DNA of 56,470 nt. It comes from Mycobacterium sp. 1274761.0. GTDB lineage: Bacteria > Actinomycetota > Actinomycetes > Mycobacteriales > Mycobacteriaceae. Below the pieces are notes generated by a model. The model made no database searches, had not been told where the DNA came from, and saw only the letters and a list, made by a program, of their open reading frames with translations. Positions 1 to 9,007 of the stretch are shown here, piece by piece. Where the stretch lies: the NCBI RefSeq assembly GCF_001668615.1, contig NZ_LZMC01000072.1, positions 1-56,470 on the forward strand, given 5' to 3'. The position numbers were made by a program, and so were the translations under genes. Each line of letters opens with the position of its first letter. The stretch's first letter is position 1.

Positions 1-358
1 TGCCGTCATTGGTGGTGACCTTGACGCGATGGTGGGCCATGCCGGGAGTGTCGTCGACCAGCTCGCCGCGGCCCGCGACGACGTTCACACCGGCGCGCAG
101 CAGTTGGCTGCCGATGTCGGCGGACTGCGACCGGGCCAGCGTCTTGACGCGGGTATGGATCTGCGACAGCGAGATCTTGGCGTCTTCGATCGCGATGTCG
201 AAGCCCAGCGGGTTGGCGCGGCGCAGTTCGGTCCGCACGCCCGTCGACGCGATCAGCGTTTTCGAGGGAACGCAGTCCCACAGCACGCAGGCCCCGCCGA
301 TGCCGTCGCTGTCGACGACGGTGACCTCGGCGACCTCACGACCGCGGGCCGCGGCGAG
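1..358 (-). pseudogene. lpdA: Inverted fragment of lpdA (N-terminal part), fold-back
   Basis: Read on the minus strand this stretch encodes the N-terminal third of the same LpdA-type flavoprotein whose remainder lies on the plus strand just downstream. It includes the FAD-domain segment GGACVLWDCVPSKT, where the redox-active disulfide of classical lipoamide dehydrogenases would lie, and it ends at base 1 in MAHHRVKVTTNDG. The plus-strand gene begins within those same residues, so bases 1-77 and 343-419 are perfect inverted copies. The true start codon is missing. This is one gene broken by an inversion or a chimeric join, not a second gene. Confidence 0.85.
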
Positions 359-419
359 CTGGTCGACGACACTCCCGGCATGGCCCACCATCGCGTCAAG
401 GTCACCACCAATGACGGCA
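1..419. repeat. Perfect 77-bp inverted repeat (1-77 and 343-419)
   Basis: Base p pairs with base 420-p for all 77 positions, and pairing stops at 78/342. The 265-bp spacer is the rest of the inverted lpdA fragment. The turn lies in a GC-rich stretch of about 14-16 bases near 343-358 that reads plausibly in both copies (Ala-Ala-Ala-Arg-Gly on minus, Ala-Gly-Arg-Gly-Glu on plus). This looks like template switching at microhomology. Confidence 0.9.
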
Positions 420-1420
420 AGGTGGGCACGCTCAAGGCCGACGTGGTGCTAATCGCCACCGGCGCCAGCCCGCGGGTGCTGCCCGGCGCGGTGCCCGATG
501 GCGAGCGCGTCCTCAATTGGCGTCAGCTCTACGAACTCACCGAACTCCCGGAGCATCTGGTCATCGTCGGTTCGGGTGTGACGGGCGCCGAGTTCTGCAA
601 CGCCTATACCGAACTCGGGGTCAAGGTCACCGTGGTCGCCAGCCGCGATCAGATCCTTCCGCACGAGGACTCCGATGCCGCCGCAGTGTTGGAGGACGCA
701 TTCAACGAGCGCGGCGTGTCGCTGGTCAAGAATGCCCGCGCCGAATCCGTTTCCCGAGATGCCCATGGCGTGGTGGTGACGATGACCGACGGCCGCACCG
801 TCACGGGCAGTCACGCATTGATGACGGTCGGGTCGGTGCCCAACACCTCCGGGCTCGGTCTGGAGAAGGCGGGCATCGAACTCGGATCCGGCAATTACAT
901 TCCGGTGGACCGGGTTTCGCGTACCTCCGCCTCCGGCATCTACGCCGCGGGCGACTGCACGGGTCTGCTGCCGCTGGCATCGGTGGCCGCCATGCAGGGC
1001 CGCATCGCGATGTACCACGCGCTCGGCGAGGGCGTGTCGCCGATCCGGCTGCGCACGGTCGCCGCCGCCGTGTTCACCCGTCCCGAAATCGCCGCGGTCG
1101 GTGTGCCGCAGAGCAAGATCGATGACGGTACCGTGCCGGCGCGCACGATCATGCTGCCGCTGACCACCAATGCCCGGGCGAAGATGTCGTTGCTGCGCCG
1201 CGGCTTCGTCAAGATCTTCTGCCGGCCTGCCACCGGCGTGGTGATCGGCGGCGTGGTCGTCGCGCCGATCGCGTCGGAACTGATCCTGCCGATCGCGCTC
1301 GCCGTGCAGAACAACCTCACCGTCACCGACCTGGCCGAAACGTTCTCGGTCTACCCCTCGCTATCGGGTTCGCTCACCGAGGCCGGCCGCAGGCTGATGG
1401 CGCACGACGACCTTGACTGA
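343..1420 (+). CDS. lpdA: NAD(P)H quinone reductase LpdA, 5'-truncated by fold-back
   Basis: Flavoprotein of the pyridine nucleotide-disulfide oxidoreductase family, very similar to M. tuberculosis LpdA (Rv3303c), a quinone reductase linked to oxidative-stress tolerance. About 358 codons remain. Visible are the end of the FAD domain (ATGASPR), the NAD-binding motif GSGVTGAEF, the second FAD motif GIYAAGDCTG, and the dimerisation domain ending MAHDDLD. The first ~110 residues lie inverted on the minus strand upstream. The open frame extends leftward past 343, but its translation there is antisense to the inverted part and is not LpdA. The next gene is glpD2, as in M. tuberculosis. Confidence 0.9.
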
Positions 1421-1485
1421 CGCGCGCGAAGAGGCGCACCACGTAGCCTTGACACGTACTGACAAGTAACTAGGAGTCCTGTGCC

Positions 1486-3273
1486 GTGAGCGACGCTTGC
1501 GAGCGAACCATCGGCCCCGCCGACCCGATACCCGGTCCGGGCAGCGGGCAGACCCTTCTGGGCCCTGACCAGCGCGCGACTGCCTGGAACCGGCTCGCCA
1601 ACGAACAATTCGACGTCGTGGTCGTCGGCGGCGGCGTGGTCGGCGCCGGAGCCGCACTCGACGCGGCGACCCGCGGCCTCAAGGTTGCGCTGGTGGAAGC
1701 CCGCGACTTCGCGTCGGGCACCTCCAGCCGCAGCAGCAAGATGTTCCACGGCGGGCTGCGCTACCTCGAACAGCTGGAGTTCGGGCTCGTACGCGAGGCC
1801 CTGCATGAGCGTGAACTGTCGCTGACGACGCTGGCGCCCCATCTCGTCAAGCCGCTGCCGTTCCTGTTCCCGCTGACCCACCGATGGTGGGAGCGGCCGT
1901 ACGTGGCCGCGGGCATCTTCCTCTACGACCAACTGGGCGGCGCGAAATCCGTTCCAGCACAGAAGCATCTGCTCAAGGCCGGTGCGCTGCGGCTAGCGCC
2001 GGGACTCAAACGCAGCTCGTTGATCGGCGGCATCCGCTACTACGACACCGTCGTCGACGACGCGCGGCACACCATGACGGTCGCGCGCACGGCTGCGCAT
2101 TACGGCGCGGTGGTGCGGACGTCGACGCAAGTCGTCGACCTGCTACGCGAAGGCGACCGCGTCACCGGCGTCAAGATCCGCGACTCCGAGAACGGCGCCG
2201 TCGCCGAAGTGCATGGTCACGTCGTCGTCAACGCCACCGGAGTTTGGACCGATGAAATCCAGGCGCTGTCGAAGGAGCGCGGCCGGTTCAGGGTCCGCGC
2301 ATCCAAGGGCGTGCACATCGTGGTGCCTCGCGACCGCATCGTCAGCGAGGTCGCAATCATCCTGCGCACCGAGAAGTCGGTGCTGTTCGTCATCCCGTGG
2401 GGCACGCACTGGATCATCGGCACGACCGACACCGACTGGAACCTCGACCTGGCCCATCCCGCGGCCACCAAGGCGGACATCGACTACATCCTCACCCGCG
2501 TCAACCAGGTGCTCGCCACACCGCTCACGCACGACGACATCGACGGCGTGTACGCCGGGCTGCGGCCGCTGCTGGCAGGTGAGAGCGAGGAAACCTCGAA
2601 GCTGTCGCGCGAGCACGCCGTCGCCGTCCCTGCGCCGGGGCTGGTCGCCATTGCGGGCGGAAAGTACACCACCTATCGAGTGATGGGTGAGGACGCCATC
2701 GACGCCGCAAGCGAATTCGTGCCGGCGCGGGTGGCCCCGTCGATCACGGAGAAGGTGCCGCTGATGGGCGCCGACGGGTATTTCGCGTTGATCAATCAGA
2801 CCGAGCACGTCGGCGCGATGTACGGTCTGCATCCCTACCGCGTCCGCCATCTGCTGGACCGCTACGGCTCGCTGATCGGTGAGGTGCTCGCGATGGCCAG
2901 CCAAGAAGGTGGAGGCAACCCGGAATTGCTCACGCCTATCACCGAAGCGCCGGTCTATTTGAAGGTCGAGGCGTGGTACGCCGCGGCCGCCGAAGGCGCA
3001 CTGCATCTCGAGGACATCCTGGCCCGGCGCATGCGCATCTCCATCGAGTACCCGCACCGTGGCGTGGACTGCGCACGCGAGGTGGCCGAGGTCGTCGCAT
3101 CTGTATTGGGTTGGGACGCAGAGGATGTGGATCGCGAGGTGAACACCTACATCGCGCGGGTCGACGCCGAGGTCCGGTCCCAGCAGCAGCCCGATGACGA
3201 ATCCGCCGACGCGCTGCGGGCCGCCGCGCCGGAGGCACGCGCCGAGATCCTCGAGCCGGTGCCCCTCAATTGA
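1486..3273 (+). CDS. glpD2: Glycerol-3-phosphate dehydrogenase GlpD2
   Basis: FAD-dependent glycerol-3-phosphate dehydrogenase, 595 residues, the usual size. It oxidises glycerol-3-phosphate to dihydroxyacetone phosphate at the membrane and passes electrons to quinone. The dinucleotide-binding GGGVVGAG is at residues 48-55, followed by the family signature SSRSSKMFHGGLRYL. Near residue 310 is GTTDTDW, and GGKYTTYR is in the cap of the FAD domain. The GTG start is chosen for AGGAG at 1472-1476. The gene follows lpdA as in M. tuberculosis (Rv3303c-Rv3302c). The phoY1 gene expected next is absent and the following gene overlaps the stop codon. Confidence 0.94.
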   Translation: MSDACERTIGPADPIPGPGSGQTLLGPDQRATAWNRLANEQFDVVVVGGGVVGAGAALDAATRGLKVALVEARDFASGTSSRSSKMFHGGLRYLEQLEFGLVREALHERELSLTTLAPHLVKPLPFLFPLTHRWWERPYVAAGIFLYDQLGGAKSVPAQKHLLKAGALRLAPGLKRSSLIGGIRYYDTVVDDARHTMTVARTAAHYGAVVRTSTQVVDLLREGDRVTGVKIRDSENGAVAEVHGHVVVNATGVWTDEIQALSKERGRFRVRASKGVHIVVPRDRIVSEVAIILRTEKSVLFVIPWGTHWIIGTTDTDWNLDLAHPAATKADIDYILTRVNQVLATPLTHDDIDGVYAGLRPLLAGESEETSKLSREHAVAVPAPGLVAIAGGKYTTYRVMGEDAIDAASEFVPARVAPSITEKVPLMGADGYFALINQTEHVGAMYGLHPYRVRHLLDRYGSLIGEVLAMASQEGGGNPELLTPITEAPVYLKVEAWYAAAAEGALHLEDILARRMRISIEYPHRGVDCAREVAEVVASVLGWDAEDVDREVNTYIARVDAEVRSQQQPDDESADALRAAAPEARAEILEPVPLN

Positions 3274-4133
3274 GACGTCCCGCGCCGTTGCCGCAGCGCG
3301 ATGGGCTTGGCCCCGCGAGGGTGCGGCTGCGCGGCGGGGCCGTGCTTGTGGAGCTTGCGGACCGATTCGGCGAGGCCGCCGCGGCGAAGGTGCTCGCCGG
3401 GGAGGTCGTTGACGCCGACGGCGGCGTGGTCACCGCAGCCACTGTGCTGCCGCCGAATTCGAACGTCTACCTCTACCGCGATCTTCCCGACGAGGTGCCG
3501 GTGCCGTTGGACATTCCGGTGCTCCACCGCGACGAGAACATCGTGGTGGTCGACAAACCTCACTTCCTGGCGACGATGCCGCGCGGCGGGCACGTCGCGC
3601 AGACCGCGACGGTGCGGTTGCGCCGCGCGCTTGACCTCCCGGCGCTGAGCCCCGCGCACCGGTTGGACCGGCTGACAGCAGGGGTGCTGCTGTTCACGTC
3701 GCGACGCGAGGTGCGGGGTGCATACCAGACGATGTTCGCCCGCGGCGGGGTGCGCAAGGCGTATCTGGCACGGGCCGCGGTCGATTCGACGCTGGAGTTT
3801 CCGATGACGATCCGCAGCAGAATCATCAAGCGCCGCGGGCAGTTACAGGCCGTCGAAGAACCCGGTGAGCCGAACGCCGAGACACTCATTGAACATCTCG
3901 GTGGCGGGTTGTACCGGCTGACGCCACATACCGGCCGGACACACCAGTTGCGGGTACACATGACATCGCTGGGCCTGCCCATCATCGGAGACCCGTTGTA
4001 CCCCAACGTCGTCGACGTGGCACGCGACGACTTCTCGACACCTCTGCGGCTGCTCGCGCACAGCATTGAGTTCACCGACCCGCTCGGCGGACGTTTGCGT
4101 CGGTTCGACAGCGGGCGCAGTATCGACGGATGA
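3270..4133 (+). CDS. RluA-family pseudouridine synthase
   Basis: 287-residue pseudouridine synthase, similar to M. tuberculosis Rv3300c. The catalytic motif HRLDRLTAG has its aspartate near residue 133. Also visible are VVDKPHFLATMP and the C-terminal TGRTHQLRVHM substrate-binding motif. Such enzymes isomerise uridine to pseudouridine in rRNA or tRNA, but the target base cannot be read from the sequence. The TTG start overlaps the glpD2 stop in TTGA, indicating translational coupling. It also overlaps the next gene by ATGA. Confidence 0.88.
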   Translation: MRRPAPLPQRDGLGPARVRLRGGAVLVELADRFGEAAAAKVLAGEVVDADGGVVTAATVLPPNSNVYLYRDLPDEVPVPLDIPVLHRDENIVVVDKPHFLATMPRGGHVAQTATVRLRRALDLPALSPAHRLDRLTAGVLLFTSRREVRGAYQTMFARGGVRKAYLARAAVDSTLEFPMTIRSRIIKRRGQLQAVEEPGEPNAETLIEHLGGGLYRLTPHTGRTHQLRVHMTSLGLPIIGDPLYPNVVDVARDDFSTPLRLLAHSIEFTDPLGGRLRRFDSGRSIDG

Positions 4134-4513
4134 GTTCACCCCTCGAACCGACCGCCGAGCAGATGGCCGCACTCGCTGCGCGGCCCGCCGATGCGCCGGT
4201 CGTGATGATCAACCTGCTCAAGTTCCGTGCCGACGGCGGTCGCCAAAGCTATCTGCGCTACGGGCAGGAAGTCGTCCCGCACCTGCAACGGGCAGGCGCC
4301 ACCGTTCGGTATGCCGGCGGAGCGCCGACGCAGGTCATCGGCGAGGGGGAGCAGCCGTGGTGGGACGCCATCCTCGTGGTGGAGTATCCGTCGCCGACTG
4401 CGTTCATCGACATGGTGACCAACGAGGAGTACCTCAAGATCCACCACTATCGCGCCGACGGCCTCGATCGCGGTGACCTGATCGCCACATCGACGTGGAC
4501 GCTGACCGACTAG
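4130..4513 (+). CDS. DUF1330-like small protein
   Basis: 127-residue protein resembling the DUF1330/dimeric alpha-beta barrel group: APVVMINLLKF near the N-terminus, a central WWDAILVVEYPS strand, then FIDMVTNEEYLKIHHYRADGL. No signal peptide or membrane segment is visible. Its start overlaps the preceding stop by four bases (ATGA), so it belongs to the glpD2 transcription unit. Members of this fold are often monooxygenase-like or stress-associated proteins, and the sequence gives no specific reaction. Confidence 0.75.
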   Translation: MSSPLEPTAEQMAALAARPADAPVVMINLLKFRADGGRQSYLRYGQEVVPHLQRAGATVRYAGGAPTQVIGEGEQPWWDAILVVEYPSPTAFIDMVTNEEYLKIHHYRADGLDRGDLIATSTWTLTD

Positions 4514-4554
4514 ACACCTACGAGGCTGCTAACGCCGACGTGTTTACTGACCGG

Positions 4555-5325
4555 ATGGACCGCACCTCATTTGACCGTCTCTTCGACATGTCCGACCGCA
4601 CCGTCATCGTCACGGGCGGCACCCGCGGCATCGGCCTCGCCCTAGCCGAGGGATTCGTCCTCGCCGGCGCCCGGGTGGTGGTCGCCAGCCGCAAACCCGA
4701 CGCATGCGAACAAGCCGCCGCTCACCTTCGCGAGCTGGGGGGTCAGGCCATCGGCGTGCCGACCCATCTGGGGGAGGTCGACGCCCTCGGCGAGCTCGTG
4801 CAGCGCACCGTCGACGAATTCGGCGGCGTCGATGTGGTGGTGAACAACGCCGCCAACCCGTTGGCGCAACCGCTGGGTGCGATGACGGTGGACGCGCTGA
4901 CCAAGTCCTACGAGGTGAACCTGCGCGGCCCGGTCTTCCTGGTCCAAGAAGCGCTGCCGCACCTGAAGGCCAGCGAGCACGCCGCGGTGCTCAACGTGGT
5001 GTCCATCGGCGCGATGATCTTCTCGCCGATGCTGTCCATCTACTCGTCGATGAAGGCAGCGATGATGTCCTTCACCCGCTCGATGGCTGCGGAGTTCGCC
5101 CACCAAGGCATCCGCGTCAACGCGATTGCGCCCGGGCCGGTAGACACCTACATGATGCAGCAGAACCCGCAGGAGGCGGTCGACGGAATGGTCGGCAACA
5201 CGCTGATGAAACGGCTTGCGGCACCCGACGAAATGGTCGGTCCGGCGCTGCTGCTGTGTTCGGACGCGGGCAGCTACATGACCGGCACCGTCATCATCGT
5301 GGACGGCGGCGGAACTCCTCGCTGA
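4555..5325 (+). CDS. Short-chain dehydrogenase/reductase
   Basis: 256-residue classical SDR. The cofactor motif TGGTRGIG is close to the N-terminus, NNAA follows in the middle, and the catalytic YSSMK is near residue 165. The motif PGPVDTYM and the C-terminal MTGTVIIVDGG match the family. I prefer ATG 4555; the frame also opens upstream at 4495 inside the previous gene. The substrate is unknown. Its 3' end overlaps that of the convergent enoyl-CoA hydratase by 32 bp. Confidence 0.85.
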   Translation: MDRTSFDRLFDMSDRTVIVTGGTRGIGLALAEGFVLAGARVVVASRKPDACEQAAAHLRELGGQAIGVPTHLGEVDALGELVQRTVDEFGGVDVVVNNAANPLAQPLGAMTVDALTKSYEVNLRGPVFLVQEALPHLKASEHAAVLNVVSIGAMIFSPMLSIYSSMKAAMMSFTRSMAAEFAHQGIRVNAIAPGPVDTYMMQQNPQEAVDGMVGNTLMKRLAAPDEMVGPALLLCSDAGSYMTGTVIIVDGGGTPR

Positions 5326-6079
5326 ACCGAGTCACCGTGCCGCCGCTGGACGCCAGGATCTGGCTGCGGTTCTCCACGTGCAGGGCCGCCTCGAGGCTGG
5401 GCGCCTCCACATTCGCCCACAGCACCTGCTTGGTCGATTCAAGACCGAATTCGCCGTAGCCACAGAGAGTTTCGGCCACCGCCAAGGCGTCGTCGAGCAG
5501 CGATCCGTCGTCCGACAAGCGGGTGACCAGCCCTAGCCGCAGCGCCTCCTCGGCGTCGACGACGCGCGCGGTCAGGATCATGTCGAACGCGTGCCCTGCG
5601 CCGATGATGCGCGGCAGCGTGTAGCTGACGCCGATGTCGCAGCCGCCGAGGCCGAGCTTGATGAACTGCGTGCAGAACCGCGCCGACGTGGCGGCCAGCC
5701 GGATGTCGCAGGCCGCCGCTATGCCCAATCCGCCGCCGTAAGCAGGGCCGTTGACCGCCGCGATCACCGGTTGGCGCAGCCGATGGATACGAGCGGTCAG
5801 ATCGGCGATGCGCTCCTGCCACCGCATGCCCGAGCGGGGGAACTCCAAACCGCCACCCGCGTCCAAGGGATTCGGCGCCGTCAGGTCCAGACCCGAACAA
5901 AAGCCGCGACCGGCACCCGTGAGCACGACCACCCGGCATTCCTCGCTGGCGGCGATGTCGCCGAGGGTGGCATGCAGCTCCTCCACCAACTCGTAGGACA
6001 GCGCGTTGAGCTTCTCGGGCCGGTTCAGCGTGACGACGGTGATCTCGGGCCTCGGGTGGGACAGTTCAAGGAGTGGCAT
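5294..6079 (-). CDS. Enoyl-CoA hydratase/isomerase family protein
   Basis: 261-residue crotonase-fold protein, probably acting on an acyl-CoA. It shows the N-terminal strand VVTLNRPEKLNALS, the oxyanion-hole region GAGRGFCSGLDL, and NGPAYGGGLGIAAACDIRLA. The residue aligned with one catalytic glutamate of true hydratases appears to lie in a glycine-rich stretch (LGLGGCDIGVSYTLPR), so isomerase or other crotonase activity is possible. ATG 6079 is preferred because the family's start (LLELSHPRPEITVV) follows directly. The C-terminus overlaps the convergent SDR. Confidence 0.84.
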   Translation of the reverse strand: MPLLELSHPRPEITVVTLNRPEKLNALSYELVEELHATLGDIAASEECRVVVLTGAGRGFCSGLDLTAPNPLDAGGGLEFPRSGMRWQERIADLTARIHRLRQPVIAAVNGPAYGGGLGIAAACDIRLAATSARFCTQFIKLGLGGCDIGVSYTLPRIIGAGHAFDMILTARVVDAEEALRLGLVTRLSDDGSLLDDALAVAETLCGYGEFGLESTKQVLWANVEAPSLEAALHVENRSQILASSGGTVTRFSEEFRRRPR

Positions 6080-6089
6080 GAGCCACACG

Positions 6090-6776
6090 CTAAGGGGTGC
6101 TGCGCCACCGGGCGACACCGACGGTGATCATGCGCAGCTGTTTCACCGCGACACGCTTGATCTCGTCGAGGGTCGCCTGATCGCCCGCGTCCTCGATCGC
6201 CTCTGCGATGACGATCATCGAGTTGACGAACAGGCTGGCCAATATGTTCAGATCCTCGCTGCTCCAGTTCGTCAGTCCGGGGAAGCGGGCCAGGTCGATG
6301 GCCAGCTCGGAGGTGATCAACCGGATCTCGGTGCGGATCGCATAGCGCAGCACCGTCACCCCGCTGGACCGTTCGCGGCCGATGAAGCGCCAATACTCAC
6401 GCCGGTCGTTGACGCCTTCGATGAGGATGTCGACAGAGGACTCGATGACGCGCTTGGGATCCAACTTGCCCGAGCGCGCGCTGCGGAGCATGTCACGCAG
6501 GGCGCGAAACGACTCGTCGATGAGCACCAGGCCGAGCGCCTCCATCGACTCGAAGTGCCGGTAAAACGCCGCGGGCACGATGCCGGCCTCGCGGGCCACC
6601 TCGCGCAGGCTCAACTGCGAGAAGCCGCGGTCCTCGAGCAGGCGCAGCGCGGCCGTCACGATCGCGCGACGGGTGGCCTCTTTGCGCTCTTCGCGAGACA
6701 GGCTGTCCCGCGACCGTGAGCGTTCCGATCTGCGCGTACGTGAGCTGGGCGTACGGCTGTTCACTCTGTGAAACAT
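6090..6776 (-). CDS. TetR-family regulator, FabR/DesT-like
   Basis: 228-residue TetR regulator. The helix-turn-helix segment LSLREVAREAGIVPAAFYRHF, the following LGLVLIDESF and the C-terminal VKQLRMITVGVARW closely resemble E. coli FabR, which represses unsaturated fatty acid synthesis genes. Pseudomonas DesT, of the same group, controls an acyl-CoA desaturase and its reductase. The gene is divergent from just such a pair, so control of the desaturase operon is the clear inference. The start may be ATG 6776 or GTG 6764. Confidence 0.88.
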   Translation of the reverse strand: MFHRVNSRTPSSRTRRSERSRSRDSLSREERKEATRRAIVTAALRLLEDRGFSQLSLREVAREAGIVPAAFYRHFESMEALGLVLIDESFRALRDMLRSARSGKLDPKRVIESSVDILIEGVNDRREYWRFIGRERSSGVTVLRYAIRTEIRLITSELAIDLARFPGLTNWSSEDLNILASLFVNSMIVIAEAIEDAGDQATLDEIKRVAVKQLRMITVGVARWRSTP

Positions 6777-6825
6777 ACCACAATCAGGCACGATCCTATT
6801 GACGTACCCCCGTGTATGCGCGCAC

Positions 6826-6843
6826 GGTGTACACATGTTCACT
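6826..6843. promoter_or_regulatory. Candidate FabR/DesT-type operator
   Basis: The sequence GGTGTACACATGTTCACT is an imperfect palindrome spanning the ATG of the reductase gene. It matches the E. coli FabR site as I remember it (AGCGTACACGTGTTAGCT) at 13 of 18 positions. It contains the 8-bp palindrome GTGTACAC at 6827-6834. It lies about 50 bp from the start of the divergent FabR-like gene, so one bound regulator could control both. A TTGACG element is at 6799-6804. Confidence 0.55.
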
Positions 6844-7887
6844 GAAACTTTGACACGCCGCGCGCGACGGTCGCCTCTGCTGGAGCTGCTGACCGGCCCC
6901 CACGGCGTTGACCGATACACCGAGCTAGTCGACCCCACCTGGACCCTCGGCGAGGCCCGAGCCAGGGTCGTCGCGGTGCGCCGGCAGACCCCGCGCAGCG
7001 TCACGCTGACCCTGGAACCGAACCGTGCGTTCACCGGCTTCCGGGCCGGCCAGCACATCAACCTCACCGTCGAGATCGACGGCCGCCGACGCACCCGCTG
7101 TTACTCGCCGGCGAGTGCGGAGAGCGCGCGCCACATCGAACTGACGATCGGCCGCCACGACGGCGGGCTGGTGTCGACCTATCTCTGCGACCACGCCCGC
7201 CCCGGCATGATCGTCGGCCTGGACTCCGTCGGCGGCGACTTCACGCTGCCGGCGATCCTGCCCCGGCGGATCCTGTTGGTCTCCGGCGGAAGCGGCATCA
7301 CCCCGGTCATGTCGATGCTGCGGACGCTGCGGGCCGAGGGATTCGATGGCGACATCTCCTTTCTCCACTACGCGCGCAACGCCGAAGAGGCGTGCTATGC
7401 CGACGAACTCGCCACAATGACGGGAGTGCGTGTCCTGCATGGCTACACCCGTGACGGGGTCGGCGACGTGGTCGGCCACTTCAACGCCGACCATCTGACG
7501 GCGGCCATGCCCGAGCCGGACGCCGTTTACGTCTGCGGCCCACCAGCGCTGGTGGAGGCGGTCCGCGCCCAGTGCCCCGGCGCGCGATCGGAGAGCTTCG
7601 TGCCGCCGACCTTCGGCGTCCCCGCCGACGCGGTGGGTGGCCGAATCACCTTCTCCGACAGCGATGTCCAGGCCACCGACGACGGCCGGCCGCTGCTGCA
7701 GCAGGCAGAGGACGCCGGCCTCACCCCAGAGAGCGGATGCCGCATGGGCATCTGCCACACCTGCACCCGCCGCAAGACCCGCGGCGCGGTGCGCAACCTG
7801 CTCACCGGAGCGGTCTCCACCGCTGACGAGGAGGACGTGCAGATCTGCGTCACCGCCCCCGTCGGCGACGTCGAGATCGCGTTGTAA
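6835..7887 (+). CDS. Ferredoxin-type oxidoreductase, electron donor to desaturase
   Basis: 350-residue flavin reductase with a C-terminal plant-type [2Fe-2S] domain, resembling M. tuberculosis Rv3230c, the reported electron-transfer partner of DesA3. FAD-binding RCYSPASAE is near residue 95 and the NAD-binding GGSGITPVMSML near residue 150. The cluster motif ESGCRMGICHTC, with a further cysteine in VQICVTAP, is near the C-terminus. ATG 6835 is chosen. It is followed after 14 bases by desA3, so the two form an operon. Confidence 0.9.
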   Translation: MFTETLTRRARRSPLLELLTGPHGVDRYTELVDPTWTLGEARARVVAVRRQTPRSVTLTLEPNRAFTGFRAGQHINLTVEIDGRRRTRCYSPASAESARHIELTIGRHDGGLVSTYLCDHARPGMIVGLDSVGGDFTLPAILPRRILLVSGGSGITPVMSMLRTLRAEGFDGDISFLHYARNAEEACYADELATMTGVRVLHGYTRDGVGDVVGHFNADHLTAAMPEPDAVYVCGPPALVEAVRAQCPGARSESFVPPTFGVPADAVGGRITFSDSDVQATDDGRPLLQQAEDAGLTPESGCRMGICHTCTRRKTRGAVRNLLTGAVSTADEEDVQICVTAPVGDVEIAL

Positions 7888-7901
7888 GGAAAGGATTCAC
7901 G

Positions 7902-9002
7902 ATGACTGCACCAACCATCACGCAGCCCAAGACTCTGACCAAGACCGTCGCGGGCAAGGCCGTCACGCTGACCCCCGAGCAGGCCGAGGCGTTCGGCCGT
8001 GAGCTTGACGCGCTCAAGGAGCGCGTGATCGCCGACCTCGGCGAGCGCGACGTCACCTACATCCGTCGCATCATCAAAGCGCAACGCGGATTAGAGGTCG
8101 CTGGCCGGGCACTGCTGTTCGGCGGCATCTTCCCGCCCTTCTGGCTGGCGGGCACCGCGATGCTGGGCCTGTCGAAGATCCTCGACAACATGGAGATCGG
8201 CCACAACGTCATGCACGGCCAGTACGACTGGACGGGTGATCCGGCGCTGTCGAGCAAGAGGTTCGAATGGGACACCGCCTGCCCGGCCGACCAGTGGCGT
8301 CACTCTCACAACTACATGCACCACACCTACACCAACATCGTCGGGATGGACCGCGACGTGGGCTACGGCATCCTGCGCATGAGCCCCGACCAGCGGTGGA
8401 CCCCGTACTTCCTGGGCAACCCCGTGTATGCCTTCCTTCTGATGGTCCTGTTCCAGTACGGCGTTGCGCTGCACGAGCTAGAAAGCGAGCGGATCCGCGC
8501 CGGCGACATCACGATCGCCGACAAACGCGAGATCCTCGAGGCGATTTGGCGCAAGACCAAGAAGCAGACGCTGAAGGACTACGTCGCGTTCCCGCTGCTG
8601 GCCGGGCCGTTCGCGCCGTGGGTAGTCGCGGGCAACCTGACCGCGAACCTGATCCGCAACGTCTGGTCGTACATGATCATCTTCTGCGGTCACTTCCCCG
8701 ACGATGTGCAGGAGTTCTCGATCGAGGAGACCAAGGCCGAGACGCGCGGGCAGTGGTACTTCCGCCAGATCCTGGGCTCGGCAAACCTGACGGGCGGAAA
8801 GCTTTTCCACATCCTCAGCGGCAACCTGTCGTTCCAGATCGAGCACCATCTGTTCCCCGACATCCCGGCTCACCGGCATGCCGAGATCGCCCCGCAGGTC
8901 GCCGAGATCTGCCGCCGATACGGCATCCCTTACAACAAGGGCCCACTGCCCAGGCAATTCGCCACCGTGGTCCGCAAGATCATCCGGCTCGCGCTGCCTT
9001 AG
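7902..9002 (+). CDS. desA3: Acyl-CoA desaturase DesA3-like
   Basis: 366-residue membrane fatty-acid desaturase, similar to the stearoyl-CoA delta-9 desaturase DesA3 (Rv3229c). The three histidine boxes that hold the di-iron centre are visible: HNVMH at residues 101-105, HNYMHH at about 136-141, and IEHHLFP near residue 310. Hydrophobic segments flank the boxes. A strong ribosome-binding site (AAGGAAAGGA) precedes the ATG. It introduces the double bond that yields oleoyl-CoA for membrane lipids, with electrons from the upstream reductase. Confidence 0.92.
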   Translation: MTAPTITQPKTLTKTVAGKAVTLTPEQAEAFGRELDALKERVIADLGERDVTYIRRIIKAQRGLEVAGRALLFGGIFPPFWLAGTAMLGLSKILDNMEIGHNVMHGQYDWTGDPALSSKRFEWDTACPADQWRHSHNYMHHTYTNIVGMDRDVGYGILRMSPDQRWTPYFLGNPVYAFLLMVLFQYGVALHELESERIRAGDITIADKREILEAIWRKTKKQTLKDYVAFPLLAGPFAPWVVAGNLTANLIRNVWSYMIIFCGHFPDDVQEFSIEETKAETRGQWYFRQILGSANLTGGKLFHILSGNLSFQIEHHLFPDIPAHRHAEIAPQVAEICRRYGIPYNKGPLPRQFATVVRKIIRLALP

Positions 9003-9007
9003 TTTCC

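Noticed and set aside
29..342. Plus-strand extension of the lpdA frame to base 29
   Set aside because: Its translation is antisense to the inverted LpdA fragment and does not resemble an LpdA N-terminus.
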